A stretch of 64,000 nt of DNA from Bacteroidia bacterium (GCA_030654175.1 JAURXZ010000019.1:1-64000), one strand, 5' to 3'. Shown: positions 18,874-27,967, counted from the first letter of the stretch. Made by a program: numbers and translations. The notes: generated by a model not told the origin, from the sequence alone.

Positions 18874-19989
18874 TTAAATCAGGGCAATTAGTTTTTTTAC
18901 ATTAGTAGCATTTGAAAAATTTTCGGAAAGAATTTGTTCACGCTTTTGTTTTTCCTGCATATTAAAGGATTTTCCAAACAAGTTGATAATTTCTTTTATT
19001 ATTTCTTCAGAAGAATCTTTGATTGAACATAACCCTTCTAGACCAGTATTGGTAACCATTGGTGAATTCACTATACAATATCTTCCATTAAATAAAGCAG
19101 CCAGTAATTTTAATTTTATTCCGGTTGCCTGAAAAGTAGGTAGTGTATTTATTTGTGCATTGCTAATTAAGTCATCAATTTCTTTTGTACTAATATTGCC
19201 TTTCAATTGTATATGTGAATAGTTGGCAACAATAGCAATCAATTCAGCAGATGGCTTTTTACCTGCAATAATTAAAGGTGTTTTTATTTTTGAGAATACT
19301 TCATTCACCAGATACAGCGCAGCTTCATTGTTTTCTCCAACTTCTAAATTTCCATGATACAAACAAAATTCACCTTTCCCTTCTTTTATTTTTACCTGTT
19401 CATTTGGGTGAAATGCTGTGATGTGATGTACATTTTTGTAGCGTTCTGATAATTGTTTTGCATCTTCCCTGGAAATTGCGGCAACATGTGTGGCATTATT
19501 TAAAATACTTTCAAAGCTTTCAAGTTTTTTTGCCTCTCTTCTGAAATAAATTTTCCTGAAGAATGATTTTTCTACTTTTTCAAGATTTTTGTAATAATCA
19601 TGTTCAATATTATGAGTACGAACTATTGTTAGTCGATCCTTTAAACGCACGTCATTCAAATGGAAACAACAATGCAAACCTTCAAATAATATAGGGTATT
19701 GATCATGTAATAAATTTTCCATTAGTTTTTCGGAGGAGCGTGTGACCACAACAAATGGCAATGAATTAAACAAGTTCGTTTTATTCATTTTACGTTTATA
19801 GTAAACTACTTTTTCGCAAATGTTTTCCAGGATCAATGCTTCAGCTCTGCCGTATTCAAAACAATGCAAATGGACTTTTATACCTTCCTGATGTAATGCT
19901 TTTATTTTATAAAATACATCGATCACCCCGCCATAGTCAGCAGGGTAGGGGATATCAAAAGAAATAATATGTAAATGTTTCGAATTCAA
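18874..19989 (-). CDS. glycosyltransferase (GT4-like, GT-B fold)
   Basis: A 371-residue cytoplasmic glycosyltransferase. The N-terminal half begins HIISFDIPYPADYGGVIDVFYKIKAL, a GT-B start with the acceptor-side glycine loop, and has VRTHNIEHDYY near residue 125. The C-terminal half contains FCLYHGNLEVGENNEA and a donor-binding region ending near TFQATGIKLKLLAALFNGRYCIV, in which the family Glu is not in the classical EXFG form. The sugar and acceptor cannot be told. It is 110 bp downstream of a second glycosyltransferase on the same strand, so the two probably act together in making a surface polysaccharide or glycan. Confidence 0.8.
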   Translation of the reverse strand: MNSKHLHIISFDIPYPADYGGVIDVFYKIKALHQEGIKVHLHCFEYGRAEALILENICEKVVYYKRKMNKTNLFNSLPFVVVTRSSEKLMENLLHDQYPILFEGLHCCFHLNDVRLKDRLTIVRTHNIEHDYYKNLEKVEKSFFRKIYFRREAKKLESFESILNNATHVAAISREDAKQLSERYKNVHHITAFHPNEQVKIKEGKGEFCLYHGNLEVGENNEAALYLVNEVFSKIKTPLIIAGKKPSAELIAIVANYSHIQLKGNISTKEIDDLISNAQINTLPTFQATGIKLKLLAALFNGRYCIVNSPMVTNTGLEGLCSIKDSSEEIIKEIINLFGKSFNMQEKQKREQILSENFSNATNVKKLIALI

Positions 19990-20099
19990 AAAGTAATGTT
20001 TTATTTAGAATACCAGCTTTCGCACTATTTTTTCTCTGCGAGACTCTTAAAACTCTGTGGTCTCTGTGTTAAACCAGTTTTTTCAAAATCCTTAAAGTT

Positions 20100-21221
20100 T
20101 TACAGAAATTTCTCATAAACAGTGATCAATTGTTGCTCTTCAGTTTCCCAGTTTAAATCCTCGGCTGCAATTTTAGTATTTTTTTTCCACATTTGAAGCG
20201 TCTCTGTATCATCTAGAATACGATTTATTTTATCGGCAATGTGGCGCGGATCATGACTGTCGATACAATCACCGATAGAATACTGAACAATTATTTTTTT
20301 TATTTCCACCAGATCAGATGCCAATACTGGTACTCCTGCATGTATGTAATCAAACAGTTTATTTGGCAAACTATACCGATAATTGATATTGGTATCTTTA
20401 TCCAGCGTCAAGCCCAAATCGGCATGATACGTGTATTGCTGGAGATTCTCAAAGGTTACTTTACCAATAAATTTCACCTTGTCACTCAGTTTTAAATCGA
20501 TCACTTTTTGTTTTAAAATATCCAATACATCACCACTTCCGATGATCAGCAATACCGCATTGTTCACATACTGCATTGATTCCACAGCTTCTTCTGCTCC
20601 TCTGTCAATATTAATTCCGGCACCTTGTAATACAATTATTTTTTTTTCAGATGGTAAGTTCAGATCAGATTTACTAAGTGGATGAATTTTTATTTGATTG
20701 GAAAGAAGTGGAATATTACGAACCACTTTAAGTTCCATATTGTATTCGTCACCATAAATTTTTGCGATAGAATCATTAACAGTAAAAACGTTTTTTAATT
20801 TTGGAAAGATCCATCGCTCCAAATGTTTCCAGATGTTTTTTTTTGTCGGGTTGGCTTGTAATTCCGGTACTTCGCAAAAAAGTTCGTGGCTATCGTAAAC
20901 TAAATCTGCTGATTTTAATTTTGAGATCAGATAATTCGGTAAAAGCGTATCCAGGTCATTAGCAACCAATACATCTGCTCTGTGAAACAACAGATACATA
21001 AATAAATGGATTTGATATTCTGCGTAAAAAAATGGGCCTTTTTCAAAAAATAAAAGCATCCGTTTGGTTGTATAGTCACGCTGGGGAAGTGGCAAGCTTT
21101 TGCGCTGTTCCCTGCCTACCAGAGTGACCTCATAACCAAGTTTATGTAAAGTATTACAAACTTTGTGTACACGCTGATCAGTGCTTAAATCATTAATTAC
21201 AGATACTATTGCTCTTTTCAT
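20100..21221 (-). CDS. glycosyltransferase (GT4-like, GT-B fold)
   Basis: A 373-residue glycosyltransferase. The N-terminal domain starts AIVSVINDLSTDQRVHKVCNTL, a form frequent in Bacteroidota GT4 enzymes, and has VYDSHELFCEVPEL near residue 130. The C-terminal donor domain shows LQGAGINIDRGAEEAVESM, VKFIGKV and the end SLPNKLFDYIHAGVPVLAS, equivalent to the EXXXXXPLKLFEYMAAGKPVV nucleotide-sugar site. Donor and acceptor are unknown. It is the first gene of a two-gene - strand unit with the gene at 18874-19989. Confidence 0.82.
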   Translation of the reverse strand: MKRAIVSVINDLSTDQRVHKVCNTLHKLGYEVTLVGREQRKSLPLPQRDYTTKRMLLFFEKGPFFYAEYQIHLFMYLLFHRADVLVANDLDTLLPNYLISKLKSADLVYDSHELFCEVPELQANPTKKNIWKHLERWIFPKLKNVFTVNDSIAKIYGDEYNMELKVVRNIPLLSNQIKIHPLSKSDLNLPSEKKIIVLQGAGINIDRGAEEAVESMQYVNNAVLLIIGSGDVLDILKQKVIDLKLSDKVKFIGKVTFENLQQYTYHADLGLTLDKDTNINYRYSLPNKLFDYIHAGVPVLASDLVEIKKIIVQYSIGDCIDSHDPRHIADKINRILDDTETLQMWKKNTKIAAEDLNWETEEQQLITVYEKFL

Positions 21222-21267
21222 TGATCAGGTATACGCCTTCAGCTTGAGAAAGGGTGTTTCTTTTGTA

Positions 21268-21275
21268 CGAAGATA
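21268..21275 (-). promoter_or_regulatory. -7-like element (TATCTTCG) upstream of the glycosyltransferase pair
   Basis: On the - strand TATCTTCG is one base off TAnnTTTG and 47 bp before the ATG at 21221. The same octamer is used in the better promoter at 54767. No clear -33 box was found here. Confidence 0.35.
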
Positions 21276-21302
21276 ATAATTAAACTCATTCATTTTTTTA
21301 CT

Positions 21303-21444
21303 CTGACAGGTTTTCAATCCTGTTGGACGTAAATTATATTTGCCAATAAAAATAACCCAATTGAGTTTGAAAACTTTGTTAAAGGGTTTGAAAATTAACT
21401 CGAATTTTAAAATAACCCTAACAGGGTTTTAAACCCTGTCAGGG
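21303..21444. repeat. CCCTGACAGGGTTTAAAACCCTG-type palindromes, two copies
   Basis: A degenerate copy at 21303-21326 (CTGACAGGTTTTCAATCCTG) and a near-perfect palindrome at 21416-21444 (CCCTAACAGGGTTT paired with AAACCCTGTCAGGG, one mismatch). A third copy lies at 34416-34444. Both sit in the divergent gap between the glycosyltransferase pair and purD; such a pair of arms with C-rich ends could also stop transcription. Confidence 0.7.
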
Positions 21445-21559
21445 TGGGACTCCTGATAATGGGGGCAAATTAAAATGGATTTTGTGTTAAGGGATTATCG
21501 CTTTTCGGAAATTTGCTAATAGCAAAATCTTTTTTCGTTTCTTTGCAAAAAAAATCAAA

Positions 21560-22846
21560 ATGAATATTTTAATTCTTGGTTCGGGTGGTCGTGAACATGC
21601 ATTTGCATGGAAGTTGGCACAAAGCAAAAAGCTCAGCAAATTATTTATTGCTCCTGGGAATGCAGGTACAGCAAGTTTTGGGACAAATGTAAATATCTCA
21701 ACAACAGATTTTGAAGCCGTTAAAAAATTGGTGTTAGAAAACAATATTAATATGGTGCTCGTTGGCCCCGAAGATCCATTGGTAAAAGGTATTCACGATT
21801 TCTTTTTGGCGGATGTACAACTGAAAAATATTCCTGTGATCGGACCCAAAAAGGATGGAGCCCAATTAGAAGGAAGTAAAGATTTTTCGAAACGCTTTAT
21901 GATCCGTCATCAGATCCCAACAGCACGTTACGAGACATTTACAAAAGATACGTTAGTGGAGGGTTTGAAATTCCTTGAAACACTTCAGCCCCCCTATGTA
22001 TTAAAAGCGGATGGTTTAGCCGGAGGTAAAGGTGTTGTAATTCCAACTACTCTGGAAAATGCTAAATTGGAACTCACTGAAATGCTTGGTAATTCCAAAT
22101 TTGGTGTTGCTTCCAATAAAGTGGTAATTGAAGAATTTTTAAAAGGTATTGAACTTTCGGTATTTGTTTTAACTGATGGGAATTCATATAAAATATTACC
22201 TTCTGCAAAAGATTACAAACGTATTGGTGAAGGCGATACTGGATTAAATACAGGTGGAATGGGTGCCATATCTCCGGTTCCTTTTGCAGACGATGTCTTT
22301 ATTAAAAAAGTGGAAGAACGTGTCATTATCCCAACTATAAATGGTTTGAAGCAGGAGGGGATTGATTACAAAGGGTTTATTTTTATCGGTTTGATGAATA
22401 ATAACGGTGAACCTTTTGTGATTGAATACAATGTGCGCATGGGGGATCCCGAAACAGAGGTCGTGATTCCGCGCATAAAATCTGATTTGTTAGATCTATT
22501 TGAAGGCGTGGCCAATGGGAATTTGAATGAAAAAAATATTGAATTAGATAGCCGTTTTGCCACCACAGTGATGCTTGTTGCAGGTGGTTATCCCGAAGAG
22601 TATAAAAAAGGTGACCTCATAACCGGATTGGACTTGGTTGAAGGCAGTATTGCTTTTCAGGCTGGCACAATTTTAAATTCAGAACTTCAAACTGTAACCA
22701 ATGGTGGGCGGGTGATCGCTATTACATCCTATGGTGATACCATGGAAGAGGCATTAAAAAAATCCTTTGCTAATGCCCAACGTATCGAATATAAAGATAA
22801 ATATTACCGAAGAGATATCGGAAATGATCTTAAAGGGTATTACTAA
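21560..22846 (+). CDS. purD: phosphoribosylamine--glycine ligase
   Basis: GAR synthetase, second step of de novo purine synthesis: phosphoribosylamine + glycine + ATP to GAR. 428 residues, full length. N-domain motif [15 protein letters not shown] at residues 4-18; ATP-grasp region with [13 protein letters not shown] near 148-160 and [17 protein letters not shown] near 225; metal-binding [17 protein letters not shown] near 290-306. All expected motifs are present. It stands alone, not in a pur operon, with other purine genes presumably elsewhere. Confidence 0.97.
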   Translation: MNILILGSGGREHAFAWKLAQSKKLSKLFIAPGNAGTASFGTNVNISTTDFEAVKKLVLENNINMVLVGPEDPLVKGIHDFFLADVQLKNIPVIGPKKDGAQLEGSKDFSKRFMIRHQIPTARYETFTKDTLVEGLKFLETLQPPYVLKADGLAGGKGVVIPTTLENAKLELTEMLGNSKFGVASNKVVIEEFLKGIELSVFVLTDGNSYKILPSAKDYKRIGEGDTGLNTGGMGAISPVPFADDVFIKKVEERVIIPTINGLKQEGIDYKGFIFIGLMNNNGEPFVIEYNVRMGDPETEVVIPRIKSDLLDLFEGVANGNLNEKNIELDSRFATTVMLVAGGYPEEYKKGDLITGLDLVEGSIAFQAGTILNSELQTVTNGGRVIAITSYGDTMEEALKKSFANAQRIEYKDKYYRRDIGNDLKGYY

Positions 22847-22898
22847 AGTTACGGTGAGCTATTTATAAAGATATTCAATCGGTCTGATTGGTAATGCT

Positions 22899-23000
22899 GC
22901 GTTAGGGATTGTAGCGTAAATCCTTCCCTTCCACTAATAGTGGAAGGGAAGATTGCAGCGAAAAGCCCGCCCCTTTCTTCTTTAAGAAAGGGAAACGCCC
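22899..23000 (+). repeat. structured intergenic repeat, copy B (GCGTTAGGGATTG...AACGCCC family)
   Basis: Same conserved blocks as copy A. Hairpin 1 is longer here, CTTCCCTTCCACT with AGTGGAAGGGAAG (22923-22935/22939-22951, 13 bp). Hairpin 2 is CCCTTTCTT with AAGAAAGGG (22971-22979/22984-22992). Neither stem shares sequence with copy A, yet both are perfectly paired. It sits between purD and htpG. Confidence 0.88.
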
Positions 23001-23104
23001 AAATGAATTAAATATATTACTTCTTTAAAACCGAAAATCTACCTCAATCTCTCCAATATTATAAAAACAACCCTCAAACAAGTCATCTTGTCAGTTAAAT
23101 GGCA

Positions 23105-23121
23105 CTGGCACATGATTTGAA
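23105..23121 (+). promoter_or_regulatory. sigma-54-like promoter upstream of htpG
   Basis: CTGGCAC, 5 bases, TTGAA: GG at 23107-23108 and GA at 23119-23120, exactly the 12-bp step of -24/-12 promoters (consensus TGGCAC-N5-TTGCW). The only departures are at the -12 C and the base after CAC. It lies 52 bp before the htpG ATG. Confidence 0.5.
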
Positions 23122-23172
23122 AAGGATTCTGCGTCAAAAAAATAGCTACTAACCAAATAAATCCAAAATACA

Positions 23173-25047
23173 ATGCAAACCGGTAAAATTAACGTTCAAA
23201 CCGAAAACATTTTCCCAATCATTAAAAAATTTCTTTACAGCGATCACGAAATATTTTTGCGTGAATTAGTTTCTAATGCTGTTGATGCTACTCAAAAATT
23301 GAAAACACTATCGGCTATTGGTGAAGCAAAAGGAGACATGGGCGATCTGAAAGTGGAAGTTGTAATTGATAAAGAGGCAAAAACGCTTACTATTAAAGAT
23401 CATGGTATTGGTATGACTGCGGAAGATATTGAAAAATATATTACACAGATCGCATTTAGCGGTGCTGAAGAGTTTGTTCAGAAATACAAGGATAAAACAT
23501 CAGAAACAAATGCTATTATCGGGCATTTTGGATTGGGTTTTTATTCAGGATTCATGGTTGCAAAAAAGGTAGAGATATTTTCTCTTTCCTTTAAAGAAGG
23601 TTCAAAAGCAGTACGTTGGGAGTGCGATGGCAGCCCGGATTATACATTAGAAGAAATAGAAAAAGCAGAAAGAGGTACCAACATTGTTTTACATATTGCT
23701 GATGATTCCGAAGAGTTTTTGGAGGAATATCGTATTCAGGAATTGCTTACAAAATATTGTAAGTTTTTACCTGTCGAAATTAAATTCGGCACTAAAAAAG
23801 AAACAAAAAAGGAAGGCGATAAAGAAACCGAAGTAGAAATTGACAATATCGTTAACAATCCAACCCCTGCATGGACAAAGAAACCTGCCGATCTAACGGA
23901 TGAGGATTACAAAAAATTCTATCACGAATTATACTCGATGAGTTTTGAAGATCCTTTGTTTCATATTCATCTGAACGTGGATTATCCGTTTAATCTTACC
24001 GGTATTTTATATTTTCCAAGAATTAAAAAATCATTTGAAACACAAAAAGATAAAATACAATTATACAGCAATCAGGTATTTGTAACCGATTCGGTAGAGA
24101 ATATTGTACCTGACTTTTTAACTTTATTACGCGGTGTTATTGATTCCCCGGATATCCCACTAAACGTTAGCCGCAGCTATTTACAAAGCGATGCAAGTGT
24201 TAAAAAAATATCCGGACACATTACAAAAAAAGTTGCTGATAAATTAGAAGACCTCTTTAAAAAAGATCGTACCGATTTTGAAAGTAAATGGGAGGATATT
24301 AAAATATTTGTACAGTACGGAATGCTTTCAGACGAGAAGTTTTATGATAAAGCTCAAAAATTTGCCTTGCTGAAAAGTGCTGATGGAAAATATTCTACTT
24401 TAGAAGAATATGCTGAAAAAGTTAAACCAACACAAACGAATATAGATAAAAAAGTAATTTATTTATATACCACTAATGTGGATGAACAGCACAGTTTTAT
24501 TGAAACTGCAAAGGACCGTGGTTATGATGTATTGGTGTTCGACAGCCCTATTGATTCACATTATATTAATCAATTAGAATCTAAATTAACGGATACATCT
24601 TTTGTTAGAGTTGATGCAGATACAATTGACAAGATCATTAAGAAAGAAGAAGCACAACCTTCAAAGCTTTCTGAAGACGAACAAAAACAATTACAACCAA
24701 TTATAGAAGGATTAGTTGCTAAAGAAAATTTCAGTGTTGTATTTGAAAGTCTGAGCGAAAAAGATGCACCTATCCTTATCACTAAACCGGAATTTATGCG
24801 CAGGATGAAAGATATGAGCGCAATGGGTGGTGGAGGAATGGCTTTTTATGGCTCCATGCCTGATATGCACAATCTGGTTGTAAACAGCAATCACCCGCTT
24901 ATTTCTAAAATACTAAAGGAAAAAAATGCTGATAAACAAAAGCAACTGGCAAAACAGGCTGCTGATCTGGCAATGCTTTCCCAAGGCTTATTAAAAGGCG
25001 AGGAATTGACCAGGTTCATCAAACGAAGCGTAGAATTGATAGACTAA
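23173..25047 (+). CDS. htpG: molecular chaperone HtpG (Hsp90)
   Basis: Bacterial Hsp90, an ATP-driven cytosolic chaperone dimer; 624 residues, normal for the family. GHKL ATPase domain: FLRELVSNAVDATQKL near residues 28-43 with the catalytic Glu and Asn, DHGIGMTAEDI near 76-86, and GHFGLGFYSGFMV near 117-129. The middle domain has the LLRGVIDSPDIPLNVSRSYLQ block near 318-338 with the conserved Arg. A C-terminal dimerisation region follows. It is preceded by a sigma-54-like site at 23105, which would fit stress control. Confidence 0.97.
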   Translation: MQTGKINVQTENIFPIIKKFLYSDHEIFLRELVSNAVDATQKLKTLSAIGEAKGDMGDLKVEVVIDKEAKTLTIKDHGIGMTAEDIEKYITQIAFSGAEEFVQKYKDKTSETNAIIGHFGLGFYSGFMVAKKVEIFSLSFKEGSKAVRWECDGSPDYTLEEIEKAERGTNIVLHIADDSEEFLEEYRIQELLTKYCKFLPVEIKFGTKKETKKEGDKETEVEIDNIVNNPTPAWTKKPADLTDEDYKKFYHELYSMSFEDPLFHIHLNVDYPFNLTGILYFPRIKKSFETQKDKIQLYSNQVFVTDSVENIVPDFLTLLRGVIDSPDIPLNVSRSYLQSDASVKKISGHITKKVADKLEDLFKKDRTDFESKWEDIKIFVQYGMLSDEKFYDKAQKFALLKSADGKYSTLEEYAEKVKPTQTNIDKKVIYLYTTNVDEQHSFIETAKDRGYDVLVFDSPIDSHYINQLESKLTDTSFVRVDADTIDKIIKKEEAQPSKLSEDEQKQLQPIIEGLVAKENFSVVFESLSEKDAPILITKPEFMRRMKDMSAMGGGGMAFYGSMPDMHNLVVNSNHPLISKILKEKNADKQKQLAKQAADLAMLSQGLLKGEELTRFIKRSVELID

Positions 25048-25062
25048 ATAACTATCATAATT

Positions 25063-25079
25063 CCCCCTTGAAAAGGGGG
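25063..25079. repeat. CCCCCTT/AAGGGGG hairpin after htpG
   Basis: CCCCCTTGAAAAGGGGG, 16 bp after the htpG stop, followed by GGCGCG...GCAGGGGGATTT. This is a dispersed-repeat type; a related one (CCCCCTCTTT...GGGGCGG) occurs at 38481. It may double as an htpG terminator, but no T-tract follows. Confidence 0.5.
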
Positions 25080-25200
25080 GCGCGAAGGCAATAGCGTTGC
25101 AGGGGGATTTGAATCCACTTGAAAATCGTGAATGCTTTATCGATTGAACGATTCAGAGGGATTGACTGACAAAAAACGCCAGCATGACATTAATGATAGC

Positions 25201-25217
25201 TTGGTACGTGCTTTGAC
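25201..25217 (+). promoter_or_regulatory. sigma-54-like promoter upstream of lemA
   Basis: TTGGTACG, 4 bases, TTGAC: GG at 25203-25204 and GA at 25215-25216, a 12-bp step as in -24/-12 promoters. It is 46 bp before the lemA ATG. It shares the TTGA variant of the -12 box with the htpG site. Confidence 0.45.
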
Positions 25218-25262
25218 AAATTTGATACACATTTATAATTAAACTTAAAAAAACAAAACGAA

Positions 25263-25868
25263 ATGAAAAGAGGTACTATTATTTTATTAGCAATTGCGGG
25301 TATATTCCTGCTTATTGGTTTTAACGGTTGTGGTTCATACAACTCCATGGTAACAATGCAAGAAGGCGTTACTGCACAATGGCAACAAGTAGAAGTTGCT
25401 TACCAGGCACGTATGGATAAAACCAAAAATTTGTTTGAAATTGTTCAAAGTGCTGCTGATTTCGAACAGGAAACACTGAAACAAGTAATGGAAGCTCGTA
25501 GTAAGGCAACCAGCATTCGAATTGACCCTACTAATTTAACTCCGGAAAAAATGGCGGAATTTGAAAAAGCTCAGGGAGCTTTCGGTCAATCTTTAGGACG
25601 CTTGATGGCGGTAGCTGAAAACTACCCTCAGTTACAGGCAGTAGGAGCTTTTCGCGATTTCCAGGCACAATATGAAGGGATGGAAAATCGTATAGCCACT
25701 GAACGCAGACGTTTCAATGAAACAGCGCAGGAGTATAACACCTACATACGTAAATTCCCCAAAAACATCTGGGCTGGTATCTTTGATTTCGATAAAAAAG
25801 CATATTTCGAATCAGTTGAAGGTGCTGAAACTGCTCCGGATATTAAGAGTATGAGAGATAAGAAATAA
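25263..25868 (+). CDS. lemA: LemA family protein
   Basis: A 201-residue LemA-family protein. A short N-terminus and one hydrophobic segment (residues 5-22) are followed by GCGSYNSMVTMQEGVTAQWQQVEVAYQARMD, the conserved opening of the LemA helical bundle, and by NTYIRKFPKNIWAGIF near 165-180, the conserved NxxxxxFP block. LemA proteins are membrane-anchored helical proteins of unknown function, often next to TPM-domain proteins, as here. It is probably the first gene of a three-gene cluster with the genes at 25963 and 26538. Confidence 0.92.
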   Translation: MKRGTIILLAIAGIFLLIGFNGCGSYNSMVTMQEGVTAQWQQVEVAYQARMDKTKNLFEIVQSAADFEQETLKQVMEARSKATSIRIDPTNLTPEKMAEFEKAQGAFGQSLGRLMAVAENYPQLQAVGAFRDFQAQYEGMENRIATERRRFNETAQEYNTYIRKFPKNIWAGIFDFDKKAYFESVEGAETAPDIKSMRDKK

Positions 25869-25958
25869 GGAATAAGATTTGAGATAGGAGATGTGAGTAT
25901 TGAGTTTTTTTCAAACTCGCATCTCATATCTTGTATCTCAATACTCAAATCTATACAA
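25869..25958 (+). repeat. low-complexity inverted-repeat leader between lemA and the TPM gene
   Basis: The outer arms AGATTTGAG and CTCAAATCT pair perfectly. Inside are alternating GAGAT/GAGTATT words on the left, complementary words on the right, and GAGTTT/AAACTC at the tip. The words match those in the atpA-atpG gap at 14934. An open frame running through it upstream of 25963 is not used as coding. Confidence 0.6.
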
Positions 25959-25962
25959 AACA

Positions 25963-26400
25963 ATGAGCGCAAAAAACTTTTTTACCGAAGAGCAGAAACA
26001 TACCATTCAAAAGGCCATTGCTGACGCTGAACTTAATACATCAGGCGAAATTCGTGTGCATATTGATGATGTGTGTAAAGAAGATGTGCTGGATAAAGCT
26101 GCCAACATTTTTCATGGCTTAAAAATGGATGCAACAGCTTTGCGTAATGGTGTTTTATTTTATTTAGCAGTTAAAGACCATAAATTTGCGATACTGGGTG
26201 ATAAAGGAATTAACGAAAAAGTACCTGCTGATTTTTGGGATCATATTAAACTTACCATGCTTGAACACTTCAAAAAACACGAATTTACTGAAGGTTTAAC
26301 AATAGGAATTAATATGGCAGGCGAAAAACTAAAAGCACATTTCCCTCTGCATCATACCGATACCAATGAATTAAGTAACGATATGAGTTTTGGAAAATAA
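25963..26400 (+). CDS. TPM-domain protein (YgcG/DUF477-type)
   Basis: A 145-residue protein with one TPM domain: FTEEQKHTIQKAIADAELNTSGEIRVHIDDV, LRNGVLFYLAVKDHKFAILGDKGINEKV and the later helical part. No signal peptide or membrane helix, unlike its paralogue at 26538. The start is set at the ATG of MSAKNFFTEE; the frame is open 21 codons upstream but those codons lie in the inverted-repeat leader. TPM domains occur in thylakoid PSII-repair and bacterial membrane-associated phosphatase-like proteins; the activity here is unproven. Confidence 0.85.
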   Translation: MSAKNFFTEEQKHTIQKAIADAELNTSGEIRVHIDDVCKEDVLDKAANIFHGLKMDATALRNGVLFYLAVKDHKFAILGDKGINEKVPADFWDHIKLTMLEHFKKHEFTEGLTIGINMAGEKLKAHFPLHHTDTNELSNDMSFGK

Positions 26401-26537
26401 ATTTTACAATTTTACAATAGGCAATTTAACAATTATAATTCTCGAAAAATTCGAATCTTAGTCCTGTTCCATCGGCATCTAAATTTGCTTTTACACAGTT
26501 TCGTAAATTTGTAATGATTCGTTATCCGTAAAATCAA

Positions 26538-27329
26538 ATGCTAAAAAAACAGTTCTCACTTTTAATATTAATTCTGTTAGTATCAGTTACCGCATTCGCA
26601 CAAGTGGCCGGTATTCCTGAGCGTCCGAGTCCTCCCCGTTTGGTAAATAACCTTTCAAAAGAGATGCCAGACTTTTTATCTCCGGATGAAGTGGAAAGGC
26701 TGGAGCGTAAACTTTCTGATTTTGCAAATCAAACATCCAACCAAATAGTTATTGTTATTGTTGACGATCTGGGTGGCGATGAACCCTGGAGTTATGCTAC
26801 TGAACTAGGGCAAAAATGGGGCGTAGGACAAGGTAAATTTGATAATGGTATTGTTATCCTCGTGAAGCCAACAGGTGGTGAAGGACAGCGTAATTTGCAT
26901 ATTGCTGTAGGTTACGGGCTTGAAGGAGCTATTCCCGATCTAACCACCAAACAAATTCGTGAAAACGAAATGTATCCCTACTTCAAAAAAGGAGAATATT
27001 ATACTGCTTTGGATAAAGCTACCGATGTATTGATGGCAATGGCCAAAGGCGAATATAGTTCCGATGCCTATGGCAAAAAAAATAAAAAATCATTTCCAAA
27101 AGGAATTATAATTCCGCTCATATTATTTATTCTGTTCATTGTTTTCAAAGCCAGCAAACGTGGTGGAGGCGGTGGAGGTTTAACAATGGGCGCAGCAGGA
27201 TTTATACTTGGTAATGCATTCGGCCATAGAGGTGGTGGCGGAGGTTTTGGTGGTGGTGGTTCTTCTGGTGGCTTTGGCGGTTTTGGTGGTGGCGGATTCG
27301 GTGGCGGTGGTTCCGGTGGGAATTGGTAA
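26538..27329 (+). CDS. membrane-anchored TPM-domain protein with Gly-rich tail
   Basis: 263 residues. The signal peptide ends AFAQ near residue 22, then a TPM domain at about 40-170 (LSPDEVERLERKLSDFANQTSNQIVIVIVDDLGG, NGIVILVKP, GYGLEGAIPD). One transmembrane helix follows (about 190-204), and then a tail of over 50 residues of Gly-rich GGGG/GGFGG repeats ending GGSGGNW. This is the classic YgcG-like layout that pairs with LemA. It presumably sits in the inner membrane with the TPM domain in the periplasm (inference). It completes a LemA-TPM-TPM cluster. Confidence 0.9.
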   Translation: MLKKQFSLLILILLVSVTAFAQVAGIPERPSPPRLVNNLSKEMPDFLSPDEVERLERKLSDFANQTSNQIVIVIVDDLGGDEPWSYATELGQKWGVGQGKFDNGIVILVKPTGGEGQRNLHIAVGYGLEGAIPDLTTKQIRENEMYPYFKKGEYYTALDKATDVLMAMAKGEYSSDAYGKKNKKSFPKGIIIPLILFILFIVFKASKRGGGGGGLTMGAAGFILGNAFGHRGGGGGFGGGGSSGGFGGFGGGGFGGGGSGGNW

Positions 27330-27335
27330 TGCGGG

Positions 27336-27599
27336 GTCATCCCGAGCGGTAGCCGAGGGATCTTTTTATTGATTATGGTAAATGTGATTACTAGGAATGA
27401 ACTTATTTTCTGCAATGAACTAACAAGATTCCTCCACTTCGGTCGGAATGACTCTATAGGAAATGACATTATTGGGAAGTCATCCCGAGCGGTAGCCGAG
27501 GGATCTTTTTATTGATTATGGTAAATGTGATTACTAGGAATGAACTTATTTTCTGCAAATGAACTAACAAGATTCCTCCGCTTCGGTCGGAATGACTCT
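27336..27599. repeat. tandem pair of a MITE-like intergenic element
   Basis: Two nearly identical copies, 27336-27455 and 27479-27599, with a 143-bp period; they differ by one inserted A and one A/G change. Each begins GTCATCCCGAGCGGTAGCCG and ends with GATTCCTCC(A/G)CTTCGGTCGG followed by AATGAC. The ends are imperfect inverted repeats about 26 bp long, opening with the same GTCAT. A decayed end (GGTCTGAATGACCTCT) follows near 27635. No transposase is present. It fills the gap after the TPM gene. Confidence 0.85.
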
Positions 27600-27658
27600 G
27601 TTTTTTATTGGCTTATTAGCAATGAGCTAAACTTTGGTCTGAATGACCTCTGGGCCTT

Positions 27659-27967
27659 TTAAAAAGCACCTTCTGCAAAAACTTCAGAGTTCAAAAAATT
27701 CCATTTCGGATTTAATGTTTGAATTAAAACCTCTTTCTTTTTTCTATTCCAATTTTTGAGTTGCTTTTCTCGAGCAATTGCGTCTTCTGCTTTAACAAAA
27801 CGTTCCCAATAGACTAATTTGTAACAATAATACTTCCCGGCAAATGTTTCAGGATTTCCTTTATTTTCCTGATGTTCGAATAGTCTTCTTTTTAAATCAT
27901 TCGTTATTCCAATATACAAAACTTCCTTTTCAGGGTTGGTTGTAATATAAATGAAATAACTTCTCAT
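27659..27967 (-). CDS. GIY-YIG family small nuclease-like protein
   Basis: A 102-residue protein with the single GIY-YIG domain: YFIYITTNPEKEVLYIGITNDLKRRLFEH (the YIT...YIG motif plus catalytic Arg), ERFVKAEDAIAREKQLKNWNRKKKEVLIQTLNP with the metal-binding Glu. This matches the UPF0213/YhbQ-like group, whose proteins are predicted endonucleases of uncertain role, common in Bacteroidota and often encoded in repeat-rich gaps. It is next to the tandem MITE-like repeats. No partner gene is apparent. Confidence 0.85.
   Translation of the reverse strand: MRSYFIYITTNPEKEVLYIGITNDLKRRLFEHQENKGNPETFAGKYYCYKLVYWERFVKAEDAIAREKQLKNWNRKKKEVLIQTLNPKWNFLNSEVFAEGAF

Noticed and set aside
25900-25962. Upstream extension of the first TPM gene
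   Set aside because: These codons lie within the inverted-repeat leader; the family-like start is at 25963.
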